From Spirochaetales bacterium (GTDB lineage Bacteria; Spirochaetota; Spirochaetia; DSM-27196; Salinispiraceae), in the NCBI GenBank assembly GCA_009991955.1, contig JAACWS010000054.1:1-53971 (forward strand): 53,971 bases of DNA, in the 5' to 3' direction. Shown here piece after piece: positions 1 to 8,409 of the stretch. The stretch's first letter is position 1; each line of letters starts with the position of its first letter. Both the position numbers and the translations under genes were made by a program. The notes under the pieces were generated by a model. It did not search any database and had not been told where the DNA came from. It was given only the letters and a program-made list of their open reading frames with translations.

Positions 1-199
1 GGACGCCCTTGGCGGCAAAACCTTGCCAGTTGTCTCGAATGCTACAGGCTTCTTTGGTACAACCGGGGGTGTCGTCTTTGGGGTAAAAGTAGACCAAAAC
101 TTCTTTGCCTAAGAAATCTCCAAGGTTTACCTTTTTGCCATCTTGATCTTCTAAGGAAAAAACCGGGGCTTTCTGGCCCTCTTCGGGAAATTTTGCCAT
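1..199 (-). CDS. bcp: Peroxiredoxin, Bcp/PrxQ type (N-terminal part, cut by the window edge)
   Basis: Thiol peroxidase of the AhpC/TSA Bcp group, which reduces H2O2 and organic hydroperoxides in the cytoplasm. Only the first 66 codons are inside the window. They show the beta-strand [18 protein letters not shown], with the peroxidatic Cys at residue 47 and the Bcp-type resolving Cys five residues later (Cys52). The start ATG at 199 follows a good ribosome site (CAGGAG) at normal spacing, so this gene is translated conventionally. It is divergent from the M48 protease gene. The family assignment is secure from the active-site motif; the rest of the gene is not visible. Confidence 0.93.
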   Translation of the reverse strand, partial: MAKFPEEGQKAPVFSLEDQDGKKVNLGDFLGKEVLVYFYPKDDTPGCTKEACSIRDNWQGFAAKGV

Positions 200-317
200 T
201 GTAGTGCTCCTGGATATCACAATTAGTGGTAAGCGCTCCTCAAATATACTAGCAAGGCCTTCAGGAGTAACGTATTTTCTTCGGACATCCCCCAATTTTG
301 TGATACCTTTAACAGAT

Positions 318-1418
318 ATGGAAAACACCCTGCGACCGACACCGAAAGCTCTTCTGATAGATATCAATCCCCGATCCTGGGAACATCCCGCCGACCGAGC
401 TGCCCTCGAGGCCCTAAAAGCAATACCGGCTCTGAACGAGGTGGTGAAGTTTCTCCTCGGTGCGACTGGTGAAGCGAGTCTTCGTCTGTTGTTCCTCGCC
501 AGCGGAGTCCGAGTTGGACCTACCCAATTTCCCCGGGTCCACCGGCTGGTGGTCGAGGCCTGCGAGGTGTTGGATATTCGGGAAATCCCCGAGGTGTACA
601 TTACCCAGACCCCAATTTTGAATGCCGGGGCCATTGGTGCGCAACGGCCGTTTATCACCCTCAATTCGGGTCTTCTTTCGGCCATGGACGATGCGGAATT
701 ATTGGGCATTATCGCCCACGAGTTGGGCCATTTGGCCAGCGGTCATACCCTGTACAAGACCCTGTTGTGGTTGTTGGTCCAGGGGGTTTCGGTCCTTGGA
801 AATCTCCCTTTGGGCCAGGCGGCGATTTTTGGCCTGACTGCGGCCCTGCGGGAGTGGGATCGGAAAAGTGAACTTTCCGCCGATCGGGCGGGGCTGTTGG
901 TGACTCAAAATCCCCAGGTCCAATTTCGTATTCTTATGAAGTTGGCTGGGGGAACGGACTTGGGGTCGATGAATCTGGAGGATTTTTTCCGTCAGGCCGC
1001 CGACTACGACCAGAGCCCCGGGGGGCTGGACAGTCTGCACAAATTGCTTAACATCCTGGGCCAGACCCATCCTTTTCCGGTCTTGCGGCTGACCGAGCTG
1101 AAGGCCTGGATCGATGGGGGCGAGTACGAGGCTATCCTTTCGGGTGATTACGAGCGCCGAATCCCTAATCCCACCCAAGAGGAAGAAGCCAAAACAACCG
1201 ACGATTCCGAGTCGACCCAAAAGTCCGAAAACCCCGCAGACCTCTTTTCTCGTTTGTCTAAAGACTTTGAACAGGCCCAGAAGGCCTATCGCGACGAGCT
1301 TCGACGCAGCCAGGATCCGCTCGCCCAGGGTGTGTCGTCCTTGGTTGACAAGGCAGAGCAGACCGCCGAGCAGGCCCGCAAGACCATCGAGGACCTACTG
1401 AAGGGCCGGCCCCAATGA
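318..1418 (+). CDS. M48-family zinc metalloprotease
   Basis: A 366-residue M48 (Ste24/HtpX/BepA clan) peptidase. The zinc motif HELGH lies at residues 134-138 and the third ligand Glu is near residue 185 in the family motif ELSADRAG. A hydrophobic stretch at about 145-175, just after the active-site helix, suggests membrane association. The last ~70 residues are charged and predicted helical, with many Glu, Lys, Gln and Ala. An open frame continues upstream to 204, but conserved-looking sequence begins around [13 protein letters not shown], so ATG 318 is preferred. No clear ribosome site is visible. The next gene begins inside its stop codon (ATGA overlap), which suggests co-translation with the lipoprotein. 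Probable role is envelope protein quality control, inferred from family. Confidence 0.85.
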   Translation: MENTLRPTPKALLIDINPRSWEHPADRAALEALKAIPALNEVVKFLLGATGEASLRLLFLASGVRVGPTQFPRVHRLVVEACEVLDIREIPEVYITQTPILNAGAIGAQRPFITLNSGLLSAMDDAELLGIIAHELGHLASGHTLYKTLLWLLVQGVSVLGNLPLGQAAIFGLTAALREWDRKSELSADRAGLLVTQNPQVQFRILMKLAGGTDLGSMNLEDFFRQAADYDQSPGGLDSLHKLLNILGQTHPFPVLRLTELKAWIDGGEYEAILSGDYERRIPNPTQEEEAKTTDDSESTQKSENPADLFSRLSKDFEQAQKAYRDELRRSQDPLAQGVSSLVDKAEQTAEQARKTIEDLLKGRPQ

Positions 1419-2443
1419 GGCAGCTTGGAACGACCTGGGTGCAGACCCGTTCCTTGCCCCACGGCAGAGCGGTGGCGCAGGCTCAGCACTGCGCGTTGCC
1501 GGGTGCCCGGTCCCATGCCCTGCCCCGGGTGCCTGCGACGGTCCGAACCCTCGCCCCCTCCGCAAGATCCACGGGAAAACTTCTCCTCCTCCTATCAGTC
1601 CTCTTCCTCTTCTCCTGTAACGCTCGGCAAGAAGTCCGGCTCGACCTGGGCAATTCCGCCGACTTGACCCTTAACCTGACCCTGAGCGACTTTTTCGTCC
1701 GCTACCTCCAGGACCTGGGGGCTGGTGGGGGCAACACGCCTGTTTTCGATACCCTGGCAATTAACCAGGCCATGGAGGATTTGGGGGTGGAGGTCCGCCT
1801 AATTCAAGCTCCCGAGGTAGGGCGCTTGGAGATGGTATTGCGGGTTCCGGATCCCGAAGTCCTGGCTCGCGATCGCTTAGGTCTGCCGAGTTTTATTTCC
1901 TGGCGCCGGGGTAACACCGGGGCTGGATCGGGGACTCCTGCGGCGCCCTCTGCTGGCTCGTCGGCCGCGGCACCGGGCCCGAGCTCTGCCACGGCCCCCA
2001 CTACTGCACCGACTGCCGCCTCCGCTGCGGTAGCCCCCCGCACCGCTGCAACGGGAGCCACGGCCCCCAATACTGCCTCGACTGCCGCCACCACTGCCGA
2101 GCTCCGAATCACCCTAAACCAGGAAATTATACGACGGGTCATTGGCACCACCTCCTTGGTCCGAGAGGAGGGGTTTGAGTTCTTATTACCCTTGCCGGGG
2201 GCCGACCCCCAGGGGTATCGGGACGATTTGGTGTGGATTTTTGAGGAGTACCAGGCTGCGGAACTTCTGGGTCCGGCTTTGGAACAAGCCAAGATCGAAA
2301 TAGATATTGTTACCCCCCGGGACATTCTCAGTGTTCAGGGTCCGGGCCTTTTACGGCGCGATTCTCGTCGGGCGACCCTTACCCTAGGCGTTTTGGATTC
2401 CCTCACCTTTGCGGGGTCTCGAACCTACCTCATTCGTTATTAA
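1415..2443 (+). CDS. Putative lipoprotein with Ala/Thr/Pro-rich linker, unknown function
   Basis: A 342-residue frame overlapping the M48 stop by 4 bp. A lipoprotein signal is clear at residues 54-68 (Leu-rich core ending LFSC, lipidated Cys at 68), but it sits unusually far from the N-terminus. A GTG at 1529 would give an ideal 30-residue signal peptide and leave 1419-1528 as GC-rich spacer, so the start is uncertain. After the lipobox come a globular part (~70-165), a low-complexity Ala/Thr/Pro/Ser linker (~167-225) and a C-terminal globular part. I do not recognise the family. Position between a membrane protease and a PAS/GAF-like protein suggests an envelope function, but that is inference. 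Confidence 0.7.
   Translation: MRQLGTTWVQTRSLPHGRAVAQAQHCALPGARSHALPRVPATVRTLAPSARSTGKLLLLLSVLFLFSCNARQEVRLDLGNSADLTLNLTLSDFFVRYLQDLGAGGGNTPVFDTLAINQAMEDLGVEVRLIQAPEVGRLEMVLRVPDPEVLARDRLGLPSFISWRRGNTGAGSGTPAAPSAGSSAAAPGPSSATAPTTAPTAASAAVAPRTAATGATAPNTASTAATTAELRITLNQEIIRRVIGTTSLVREEGFEFLLPLPGADPQGYRDDLVWIFEEYQAAELLGPALEQAKIEIDIVTPRDILSVQGPGLLRRDSRRATLTLGVLDSLTFAGSRTYLIRY
1419..1560 (+). other. GC-rich segment at the lipoprotein gene start
   Basis: This stretch is visibly richer in G+C than its surroundings and encodes an Arg/Ala/Pro/His-rich peptide with no signal-peptide or domain character, immediately before a normal lipoprotein signal. It could be non-coding spacer mis-read as an N-terminal extension, or an inserted segment that extended the gene. 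Confidence 0.5.
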
Positions 2444-2446
2444 CCC

Positions 2447-3673
2447 ATGGCGAAGTCTCCGTGGTTCCGATTTACGACGACCCAGGCCACCGGTCTGGAT
2501 AGGGCTACCAAAAAGCTCCTGGTAGACCTGGGGGGAATTGACCGCAGTTTTCCGGTCCTGGAGAGTACCCCGGGGCGCTTTTTAGGGTCGGTGGAAAAAC
2601 TTCTACGCGCCGAGGACACACCACTGGTGGTTCACAGTTCCGATCTTGGGTTTTTGGATGCCTTGGAGCGAAATTTTGCCTTGGAGCCGGGTCTCGCTTG
2701 GGTTGCTTCTACCGATATCGAGGTCCTTCGTTCGGTCCTTTTTGTCCTGCGGCGTTCGTGGATCCTGGGCAAAGAGTTAGAAAGTTCGGCGGTGTTTTTC
2801 GATTCGCTGTTTCATTCGGGTTCAATCTTGCGATTTATCCTTTCGGCCAATGGGGGCATTGAGAATTTAAATTTGCTGGCCCAGGATCAATGTAGTGCGG
2901 CCGTCCAACGGGGTAGTGACTTTGCGGCTTTGCCAGATTATCCGCCGGGTATTCTTAACGATATGCTCGATAGGGCGAGGGTGCTTTCTCAGGTTCAGGG
3001 GGATTTTTCTCTTCGTCTACCCGAGGGAACCAGGCGGTTTTCGGGGCTCTTTTCGTACTTTTCTGCCGATGAGTCCGGTGAATCTCAGCCCCATTTTCTG
3101 GTTTGTATGTCCGATTTTTCCGATCAGGAGCGGTACAACGAGGGGCTCTATCGCCGTCTCGAAGAAGAGGGTACCCTGGCGGTTATTGCCGCCCGGCTCA
3201 TTCCCCATACACCGGCGGTTCCCGATCGACTACGCAGGACCTTGGAGGATATTGCATCCCTCACGGGGGCTCGGCGGGTTCGTATCGTGCTTTTTCCTAC
3301 CCCCATGGGTAACCTTCTGGCTCCTCACCTTGCTTCCGATTCGGTGTCCTTGGATTACTTTTCCGAAACTCGGGTCGATGACTTTCTCGAGCCCCACATC
3401 GAGAGTCTTATGCCCGATCTCCTGGAACACCATCGTAAAATCGAACCAATTCAAGTTGGTGGACTTGGCGGCTCGGATATCGATGCTCTGTTTGGCTATC
3501 CTTTGTGGGTTCCCGGGGGGATTGTGGGAGCGGTGCTCATTCAGAGTAGTCCGTCGCGCATTCTGGGCGAGCGGAGCCTTGGCCTACGAACGATTATCGA
3601 AATGATTAGTATGTTTTTAAGTCGCCTGGAGCCGGAAACTCGATTACCCGAAACCTGGGAGAGTCTAAAATAA
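2447..3673 (+). CDS. Conserved hypothetical protein, possible PAS/GAF-like sensor or accessory
   Basis: A 408-residue soluble protein starting 4 bp after the lipoprotein stop, so in the same operon. There is no signal peptide or membrane segment. Residues ~115-230 have the alternating pattern of a PAS-like fold. Residues ~240-400 look GAF-like and end with a WVPGGIVGAVLIQSS strand followed by a helix. I cannot see an output domain (no kinase, GGDEF or HTH motif), so it may be a stand-alone sensory or regulatory protein. The domain calls rest on secondary-structure feel rather than diagnostic motifs and are weak. It ends convergently with the small lipoprotein gene, overlapping it by 9 bp. Confidence 0.6.
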   Translation: MAKSPWFRFTTTQATGLDRATKKLLVDLGGIDRSFPVLESTPGRFLGSVEKLLRAEDTPLVVHSSDLGFLDALERNFALEPGLAWVASTDIEVLRSVLFVLRRSWILGKELESSAVFFDSLFHSGSILRFILSANGGIENLNLLAQDQCSAAVQRGSDFAALPDYPPGILNDMLDRARVLSQVQGDFSLRLPEGTRRFSGLFSYFSADESGESQPHFLVCMSDFSDQERYNEGLYRRLEEEGTLAVIAARLIPHTPAVPDRLRRTLEDIASLTGARRVRIVLFPTPMGNLLAPHLASDSVSLDYFSETRVDDFLEPHIESLMPDLLEHHRKIEPIQVGGLGGSDIDALFGYPLWVPGGIVGAVLIQSSPSRILGERSLGLRTIIEMISMFLSRLEPETRLPETWESLK

Positions 3674-4039
3674 CGACTCAGGAAGTCTCACTTTCCAAGC
3701 CTGGCCATCCCACACGAGGGGTATGTCTTCGACCCGTCGCCCCCGCAGGACCTGTATAACCCGCTGGAATTCTCCCCGCTCTTCGCTGGGGCCTTGGACC
3801 ACACCACCCAAGGGAAGGTCAAGAATCTCGCCTGTGCTCTTCTGAACCTTCGCCATTTCTTCTGCCATAATGAGAAATGCGGCAGTATAGGGTTCTGCAA
3901 ACTCGCTGGCCGTTTGGAAATCCTCTTGGGAGAGGGCGGTAAAAAACACTTCTGCCACTTCTTCGGGGGATTCGGGGCCCCGGGAGCAGCCAAGAGCGAG
4001 CAAACTAAAAAGTATCAAACCGAGGTAGGAAAGTCTCAC
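3665..4039 (-). CDS. Small lipoprotein, DUF4878-like
   Basis: A 124-residue lipoprotein with a compact signal peptide and lipobox LALGC (Cys at about residue 18). The mature part fits the cystatin-like pattern of DUF4878 lipoproteins: an SPEEVAEVFFTALSQEDFQTA helix pair followed by beta-strands ending VWDGQAWKVRLPESLF. The function of this family is unknown. The gene follows the ROK regulator gene directly on the same strand (stop at 4040, start at 4039), so it is probably co-transcribed with it. Its 3' end overlaps the convergent upstream gene by 9 bp, with no terminator between them. Confidence 0.75.
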   Translation of the reverse strand: MRLSYLGLILFSLLALGCSRGPESPEEVAEVFFTALSQEDFQTASEFAEPYTAAFLIMAEEMAKVQKSTGEILDLPLGGVVQGPSEERGEFQRVIQVLRGRRVEDIPLVWDGQAWKVRLPESLF

Positions 4040-5209
4040 TCAGGTAGTATGTCCGGTTCTTGGATTCGGTTCAAGTTGGTCTTTCCGGTTCAGATGCGCC
4101 TCAAAGGCAGCAAGCCCCGTGCCCAGGATCATTCGTTTCTTCCAGTCCTGCCGAACGACAAACCTGTCGGCCATGGCCCCGGCCCGTTCGGCCGGTGCGT
4201 AGGTTTGGATTTCTCGTCGAATTGCGCTCTCAAGGGGAGTTCCTACATCCCCTAAAGGTCCGGTCAAAAAGAGAATTTCGGGGGAGAGCAAGAGGAGCAG
4301 ATTTGTACAAAGAAGACCCAGGGTCTGGCTTATTTCGTTCAAAACCTTCATTCCTCGAGGGTCGTTATTTTCTACGAGGGTTTGCAACCCTTCATAGGTT
4401 CTATCCCGGTCTTTCACCGGAATCCCCAGCTTGCGGGCGATAACGTCTTGGCTCACAAGGCTCTCGAGGGTGCTGCCACCTTTGGGACTCAACAGGTACT
4501 GGCCCGGCTCTCCGGCTAGGTTCTCAAATCCTTGGTAGGGTTTGCCGTCGATGACGAGTCCCATCCCAACCCCCTCGTCGACGAAGAGGGTCAGAAAGTG
4601 CAGCACATTCCGGGCCTGGCCGGTATATCGTTCTCCCACCGAGAGGGCGTAGCTGTCGTTGACCACCAAGGTCGGTACCCCAAGAGCCCTTTCGACACCC
4701 CCTGCTAAATCCAGGTCCACCAGGTAACCTAGGTTATTCGAGAACAGTACCCGATTTGTCGATCCTTCAACCCTGCCCGAGACCGCAAATCCAATTGCCC
4801 GGAGGGGAAGGTCAAAGGTCTTTCGATAATTTTGGATCGACGAAGTGATTTGGGGGATGATCGGCGAAGTCAGATCGAGGACGATTTCCCCTAAGAAGTG
4901 CTCCTGGGAACCGAGGTGGAAACTCACCCGGTAGAAGGCGATTCGCTCATCCCTCACCAGACCGACTATTGCATAGCCGTACTCGGGATTTGGTTGCCAG
5001 GTGGTCTTTCGGCGTTTTCGAGGGCCTAGGTCTTCTCCCATCCGGTACTGTTCGGGAGACAGTTCTTGTACTAGCCCTTCAGCCACCAGGGGCTGGAGTA
5101 TTTGGGTAATCCCCCCAGGAGAAAGCACCAGAAGCTCCGAGAGTTCTTGGTTCGATAGGGGCCCAAGTCGGTGAATCTCTTTGTAAATTAGGCTCGTACG
5201 GCGAATCAT
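4040..5209 (-). CDS. ROK-family transcriptional regulator (NagC/XylR type)
   Basis: A 389-residue repressor-type ROK protein. Residues ~1-65 form a winged HTH (LSNQELSELLVLSPGGITQI). Residues ~80-389 are the ROK sugar-sensing domain. ATG 5209 is chosen over longer open frame because the HTH starts directly there and because a promoter (TTGCGT, 17 bp, TACACT) ends 7 nt before it, predicting a leaderless mRNA. The usual ROK zinc motif (GHxxx..CxCGxxGC) is missing: the equivalent stretch reads EPGQYLLSPKGGSTLES with no His or Cys. It is divergent from the PPi-PFK/deacetylase/SIS operon, with a 34-bp palindrome between the promoters. This suggests it represses both itself and that operon, with an amino sugar or sugar phosphate as the likely inducer. 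Confidence 0.9.
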   Translation of the reverse strand: MIRRTSLIYKEIHRLGPLSNQELSELLVLSPGGITQILQPLVAEGLVQELSPEQYRMGEDLGPRKRRKTTWQPNPEYGYAIVGLVRDERIAFYRVSFHLGSQEHFLGEIVLDLTSPIIPQITSSIQNYRKTFDLPLRAIGFAVSGRVEGSTNRVLFSNNLGYLVDLDLAGGVERALGVPTLVVNDSYALSVGERYTGQARNVLHFLTLFVDEGVGMGLVIDGKPYQGFENLAGEPGQYLLSPKGGSTLESLVSQDVIARKLGIPVKDRDRTYEGLQTLVENNDPRGMKVLNEISQTLGLLCTNLLLLLSPEILFLTGPLGDVGTPLESAIRREIQTYAPAERAGAMADRFVVRQDWKKRMILGTGLAAFEAHLNRKDQLEPNPRTGHTT

Positions 5210-5216
5210 TGTCCCT

Positions 5217-5245
5217 AGTGTAGCCCAGGGAAAGTAATCACGCAA
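5217..5245 (-). promoter_or_regulatory. Promoter of the ROK regulator gene, predicted leaderless
   Basis: On the minus strand TTGCGT (5245-5240), a 17-bp spacer and TACACT (5222-5217) stand 7 nt before the ATG at 5209. The expected transcription start is at or next to the start codon. Confidence 0.65.
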
Positions 5246-5276
5246 GTAATAATTTTTATTAAATAAAAATAACTTG
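5243..5276. promoter_or_regulatory. Candidate ROK operator, 34-bp imperfect palindrome
   Basis: The site has outer arms CAAGT and ACTTG and an AT-rich core of T-tracts and A-tracts, with 12 of 17 base pairs symmetric. Its left end overlaps the -35 of the ROK gene and its right end overlaps the -35 of the phosphofructokinase operon. A repressor bound here would block both. The AT-rich dyad resembles the general form of NagC/Mlc operators. Confidence 0.65.
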
Positions 5277-5300
5277 CCAAAAAAGAACGTCGGGTATACT
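5274..5300 (+). promoter_or_regulatory. Promoter of the PPi-PFK operon
   Basis: TTGCCA (5274-5279) and TATACT (5295-5300) are separated by 15 bp, which is short. A leader of about 25 nt with AGGAG at 5320-5324 precedes ATG 5331, so this transcript has a conventional ribosome site. Confidence 0.6.
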
Positions 5301-5330
5301 ATGAGACTCAATCAAAAGTAGGAGCATTAC

Positions 5331-6596
5331 ATGAAAGGAAACCTGCTGGTCGGCCAATCGGGTGGACCAACCTCGGTCATAAACTCTTCCCTTGCCGGGG
5401 TCATCGAAAAAGCAAAGTTGGTCCCCGAAATTGGGCACATCTACGGTATGAACTTCGGTATCGAAGGGTTCATGCAGGAAAGGCTCATCGATTTGGGAGC
5501 CCAAAGTCTCGAGGTTCTGGCGGGCCTAAGAAGAACTCCCGGATCGGCCCTCGGATCGAGCCGACACAAGGTCAAAGATGCCGACCTGCCTCGGATCCTC
5601 GAGGTATTAAAGAAATTCGATATTCGGTACTTCTTCCTCATCGGGGGAAACGACACCATGGATACAATCCAACGGGTGGAAGCCTACTGCCGTTCCCAGG
5701 GCTACGAACTTCGAGGTATCGGCGTTCCCAAAACTGTGGACAACGACCTTTTCGGTACCCATCATACCCCCGGATTCGCCAGTGCCGCCCGATCGAACAT
5801 TCTGAACGTCAAACAAGCCGGCGTCCTAAGCCGGGACATGCAGAAGGTCGACCAGTTTGTCATTTACCAGACCATTGGTCGGGATGCGGGCTGGCTCGCG
5901 GCCTCTACTGCCCTGGCGAAAGAGAATCCTGAAGACGGACCTCACCTCATCTACATTCCCGAACGGCCTTTTTTTAGGGATGATTTTTTGACCGCCGCCA
6001 AGAAGGTGTACGACACCTACGGTTGGGTCTCGATCGTCTGTGGCGAGGGGATAAAATACGCCGACGGCACCCCGGTCAGCGCCAGCCAGGCTAAGGATCG
6101 CTTTAATAACACCGAGTTCGGAGCTATGGGCGGCAGCTCGGTAGCGATGCAGCTTCACCGAATGCTTACCGAGGCCTACGGTTGGCGGGGAGAATTCCAA
6201 ATCACCGAGAGCCTTATAATGAGCGCCTTCGACCGGGCCGAGGCTCGAGACCTGGCGGAGGCCTACGGCTGTGGTGTTCGGGCTGTGGAGCTGGCCCAAG
6301 AGGGGCTCACGGGCTACATGGTTACCCTCACCGGCGATGCCCTCCCACCGGATCCCAGGGCCTTTGGCAAGGCCCCCCTAAATCAGGTTGCCATAGCCGC
6401 GAAGCCCATGCCCGACTCCTACATAAACAACGAGGGAACCTTTCCTACCGATGAGTTTCTGGCCTACTGCCGACCCCTCATTGGCCCCTTGCCCAGTTTC
6501 ACCCGCTTATCCCCAATTTTCGCCCAGGCAACCGGTTCAGTCCAGCCCCAGCCCCAAGCCCATGTCCAGCAGCCAGACAAGGAGTCCACCCGATGA
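5331..6596 (+). CDS. pfp: Phosphofructokinase, predicted pyrophosphate-dependent
   Basis: A 421-residue PfkA-superfamily enzyme converting fructose 6-phosphate to fructose 1,6-bisphosphate. The phosphoryl-donor loop near residue 105 reads IGGNDTMDT: Asp occupies the position that is Gly in ATP enzymes (GGDGS), as in PPi enzymes (GGDD). The following PKTVDND carries the Lys typical of PPi-dependent members. PPi use is therefore predicted but not proven. It is the first gene of a four-gene operon with 4-bp overlap to the deacetylase gene, opposite a ROK regulator. A dedicated phosphofructokinase next to a deacetylase and a SIS enzyme suggests that the sugar enters glycolysis as fructose 6-phosphate. 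Confidence 0.9.
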   Translation: MKGNLLVGQSGGPTSVINSSLAGVIEKAKLVPEIGHIYGMNFGIEGFMQERLIDLGAQSLEVLAGLRRTPGSALGSSRHKVKDADLPRILEVLKKFDIRYFFLIGGNDTMDTIQRVEAYCRSQGYELRGIGVPKTVDNDLFGTHHTPGFASAARSNILNVKQAGVLSRDMQKVDQFVIYQTIGRDAGWLAASTALAKENPEDGPHLIYIPERPFFRDDFLTAAKKVYDTYGWVSIVCGEGIKYADGTPVSASQAKDRFNNTEFGAMGGSSVAMQLHRMLTEAYGWRGEFQITESLIMSAFDRAEARDLAEAYGCGVRAVELAQEGLTGYMVTLTGDALPPDPRAFGKAPLNQVAIAAKPMPDSYINNEGTFPTDEFLAYCRPLIGPLPSFTRLSPIFAQATGSVQPQPQAHVQQPDKESTR

Positions 6597-7369
6597 GCCT
6601 GCAATTTCCGAAGAACATTGTCGTGTTCGCTGCCCACCCCGACGACACAGAAATTTTTACCGGGGGAATGCTCCGGCTTCTGCGAAATAAGGGATGGGAG
6701 ATTACCATTGTAACCCTGACCGCCGGGGGAATGGGTGGAATTGGGACTTCTGAGGCCGAGACCATAGCCCTTCGAAAGACCGAGGCCGCCGCAGCCGCTG
6801 CACTGCTGGATGCGGAATATGTCTGCCTTGATGGCCGGGATGGTTACCTTTTCGATACCGCTGAACTGCGGATTAAGGCGATCGACGTACTGCGGCGCAA
6901 AAAGGCGGGAGTTGTTATCGGTCACTTACCGATGGACTACCACGCCGACCACCGGGCTGCCAGTGCTATCGTTGACGCCGCGGCCATGCTGGCGACGCTT
7001 CCCAATGTGCCCAGCTCGTATCCTCCCCTGGAGGTCACTCCTCTGTTCTACCATAGCTCCACCCTGGGTTTGACCGATCCCTTGGGAAACAAAATTTCCC
7101 CCCCCCACTTTTTCGTAAACATCACCGAGGTCACAGAGTTCAAAATGAAGATGTTAGCCTGCCACCAGAGTCAGATCGAACTCATGAGGGTTATGCATAA
7201 AATGGATGATTTTTTTGGTGAGGTTCAAAAGCAAGACCTCGCCTGGGGCAAGGTTGCGGGGGTTCCCCGGGCCGAGGCCTACTGGCAGCACCTAGGTGGA
7301 GGCTTCCAAAAGACTCCCCTTCTTCAAGAAGAACTCAAAGACAAAATTATTTCTGGAGGCAAGCTATGA
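6593..7369 (+). CDS. PIG-L/LmbE-family N-acetyl sugar deacetylase
   Basis: A 258-residue zinc-dependent deacetylase of the PIG-L family, which removes N-acetyl groups from GlcNAc-containing substrates. The motif AHPDD is at residues 14-18 (zinc His15 and Asp18, catalytic Asp17) and the third zinc ligand is in YHADH (His120). It overlaps the PFK stop and the following SIS start by 4 bp each, so the three are co-translated. In archaeal chitin catabolism (Thermococcus Dac) a PIG-L enzyme deacetylates chitobiose or GlcNAc upstream of a SIS-type glucosamine-6-phosphate deaminase, and the same pairing is seen here. The exact substrate (GlcNAc, a disaccharide or a phosphorylated form) cannot be told from sequence. 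Confidence 0.87.
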   Translation: MSLQFPKNIVVFAAHPDDTEIFTGGMLRLLRNKGWEITIVTLTAGGMGGIGTSEAETIALRKTEAAAAAALLDAEYVCLDGRDGYLFDTAELRIKAIDVLRRKKAGVVIGHLPMDYHADHRAASAIVDAAAMLATLPNVPSSYPPLEVTPLFYHSSTLGLTDPLGNKISPPHFFVNITEVTEFKMKMLACHQSQIELMRVMHKMDDFFGEVQKQDLAWGKVAGVPRAEAYWQHLGGGFQKTPLLQEELKDKIISGGKL

Positions 7370-8409
7370 AATCCCCATTACTACCTAACAATGAGTACAA
7401 TCTAGTAAAAGAAATGTTCCAAGGCGCCGACGCCATTCGCGATTTTGACTTGGACCGAGCTTTTGAATTTGCCCGCCCCTTCGTGGCCGCCTATGGTTCG
7501 GGTACCTACTCCCGGATCCTTTTTACCGGCGAGGGTTCGAGTCGAATCTTTCCCGCAAAGCGGGCCTTGTACGAGAATAACAAGGGTGCAAAGGCACTGC
7601 CTCTTTTCACCGAGGGATCGACCCAAGCCCTGGAGTACGACCTCTCCAAGACCTTGGTCAGTGGTGCAAGTAATTCTGGCCGAACTAAGGAGCTCATTCG
7701 CCTCTTTCGAACCCTCAAGGATCAAGGCCATCAGGGACTTTTTGGCATTACTGCCAGCGAAGGAAGTTTGCTAGGCGAACTTTCCTCGGCTTTTGTCCTT
7801 GGCTGTGGGGGAGAAAAGGCCGTGGCTGCAACCAAAAGTGTGCTTGAGCAAGCCTTGGTTGTTCAATTTCTTGTTCATCTTTTGAACGGTGGATCTAAAA
7901 ATGAGTTCCAAACTTTCCTGGCTCCCGGGGCAAAGGCGGTGGAAGCCGCCCTCACCCAGGAAGTTCCCCCAACTATGGTCGATAGCCTTGCCAAGGCAGG
8001 AAAGATCTACTTTGCCGGTAGAAATAACGGGGTGGCCGAAGAGTTAGCCCTGAAGACCAACGAAATTACCCGAAAAGACTCGGCCTACCTAGAAGGGACC
8101 ATTGCAGTCCACGGAATTGAAGAAATTATGAACCCCGGCGATGCCCTGGTCATTATAGATCCCTTTGCCCAAGAGGAAGAGACCTTCCAAACCTACCTCG
8201 AAAAGGGAGTAGGGGTCTCGATCCTGGCAATATCCGATCGAAAGACCCTCTTTCCGACCCTGCATATTCCGAAGGCAGATAAAATGGACGAGTACGCCCA
8301 GTTAGCCGCCGGATGGAACCTACTATTGAAAGCGGGTATATCCTTGGGCATCGATGTTGATACCCCAACCCGGGCGAGAAAGGTTGGAAATGAATTCGTC
8401 GGAAGCTAA
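7366..8409 (+). CDS. Tandem-SIS sugar isomerase, likely glucosamine-6-phosphate deaminase (NagB-II/GlmD-like)
   Basis: A 347-residue protein with two SIS (phosphosugar isomerase) domains at roughly 35-170 and 195-335. There is no glutamine amidotransferase domain, so it is not GlmS. Phosphate-binding loops appear as GEGSSRIFPAK and SGASNSGRTKE, and a conserved AYLEGTIAVHG segment lies in the second domain. The length fits NagB-II, AgaS or archaeal GlmD deaminases, which convert glucosamine 6-phosphate to fructose 6-phosphate and ammonia. GGAGGC before ATG 7366 is a good ribosome site. Position between a deacetylase and, upstream, a phosphofructokinase supports an amino-sugar role. A sugar isomerase of another specificity remains possible. 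Confidence 0.83.
   Translation: MKSPLLPNNEYNLVKEMFQGADAIRDFDLDRAFEFARPFVAAYGSGTYSRILFTGEGSSRIFPAKRALYENNKGAKALPLFTEGSTQALEYDLSKTLVSGASNSGRTKELIRLFRTLKDQGHQGLFGITASEGSLLGELSSAFVLGCGGEKAVAATKSVLEQALVVQFLVHLLNGGSKNEFQTFLAPGAKAVEAALTQEVPPTMVDSLAKAGKIYFAGRNNGVAEELALKTNEITRKDSAYLEGTIAVHGIEEIMNPGDALVIIDPFAQEEETFQTYLEKGVGVSILAISDRKTLFPTLHIPKADKMDEYAQLAAGWNLLLKAGISLGIDVDTPTRARKVGNEFVGS

Noticed and set aside
204..317. N-terminal extension of the M48 protease to 204
   Set aside because: The extra 38 residues have no family character and overlap the promoter region shared with bcp.
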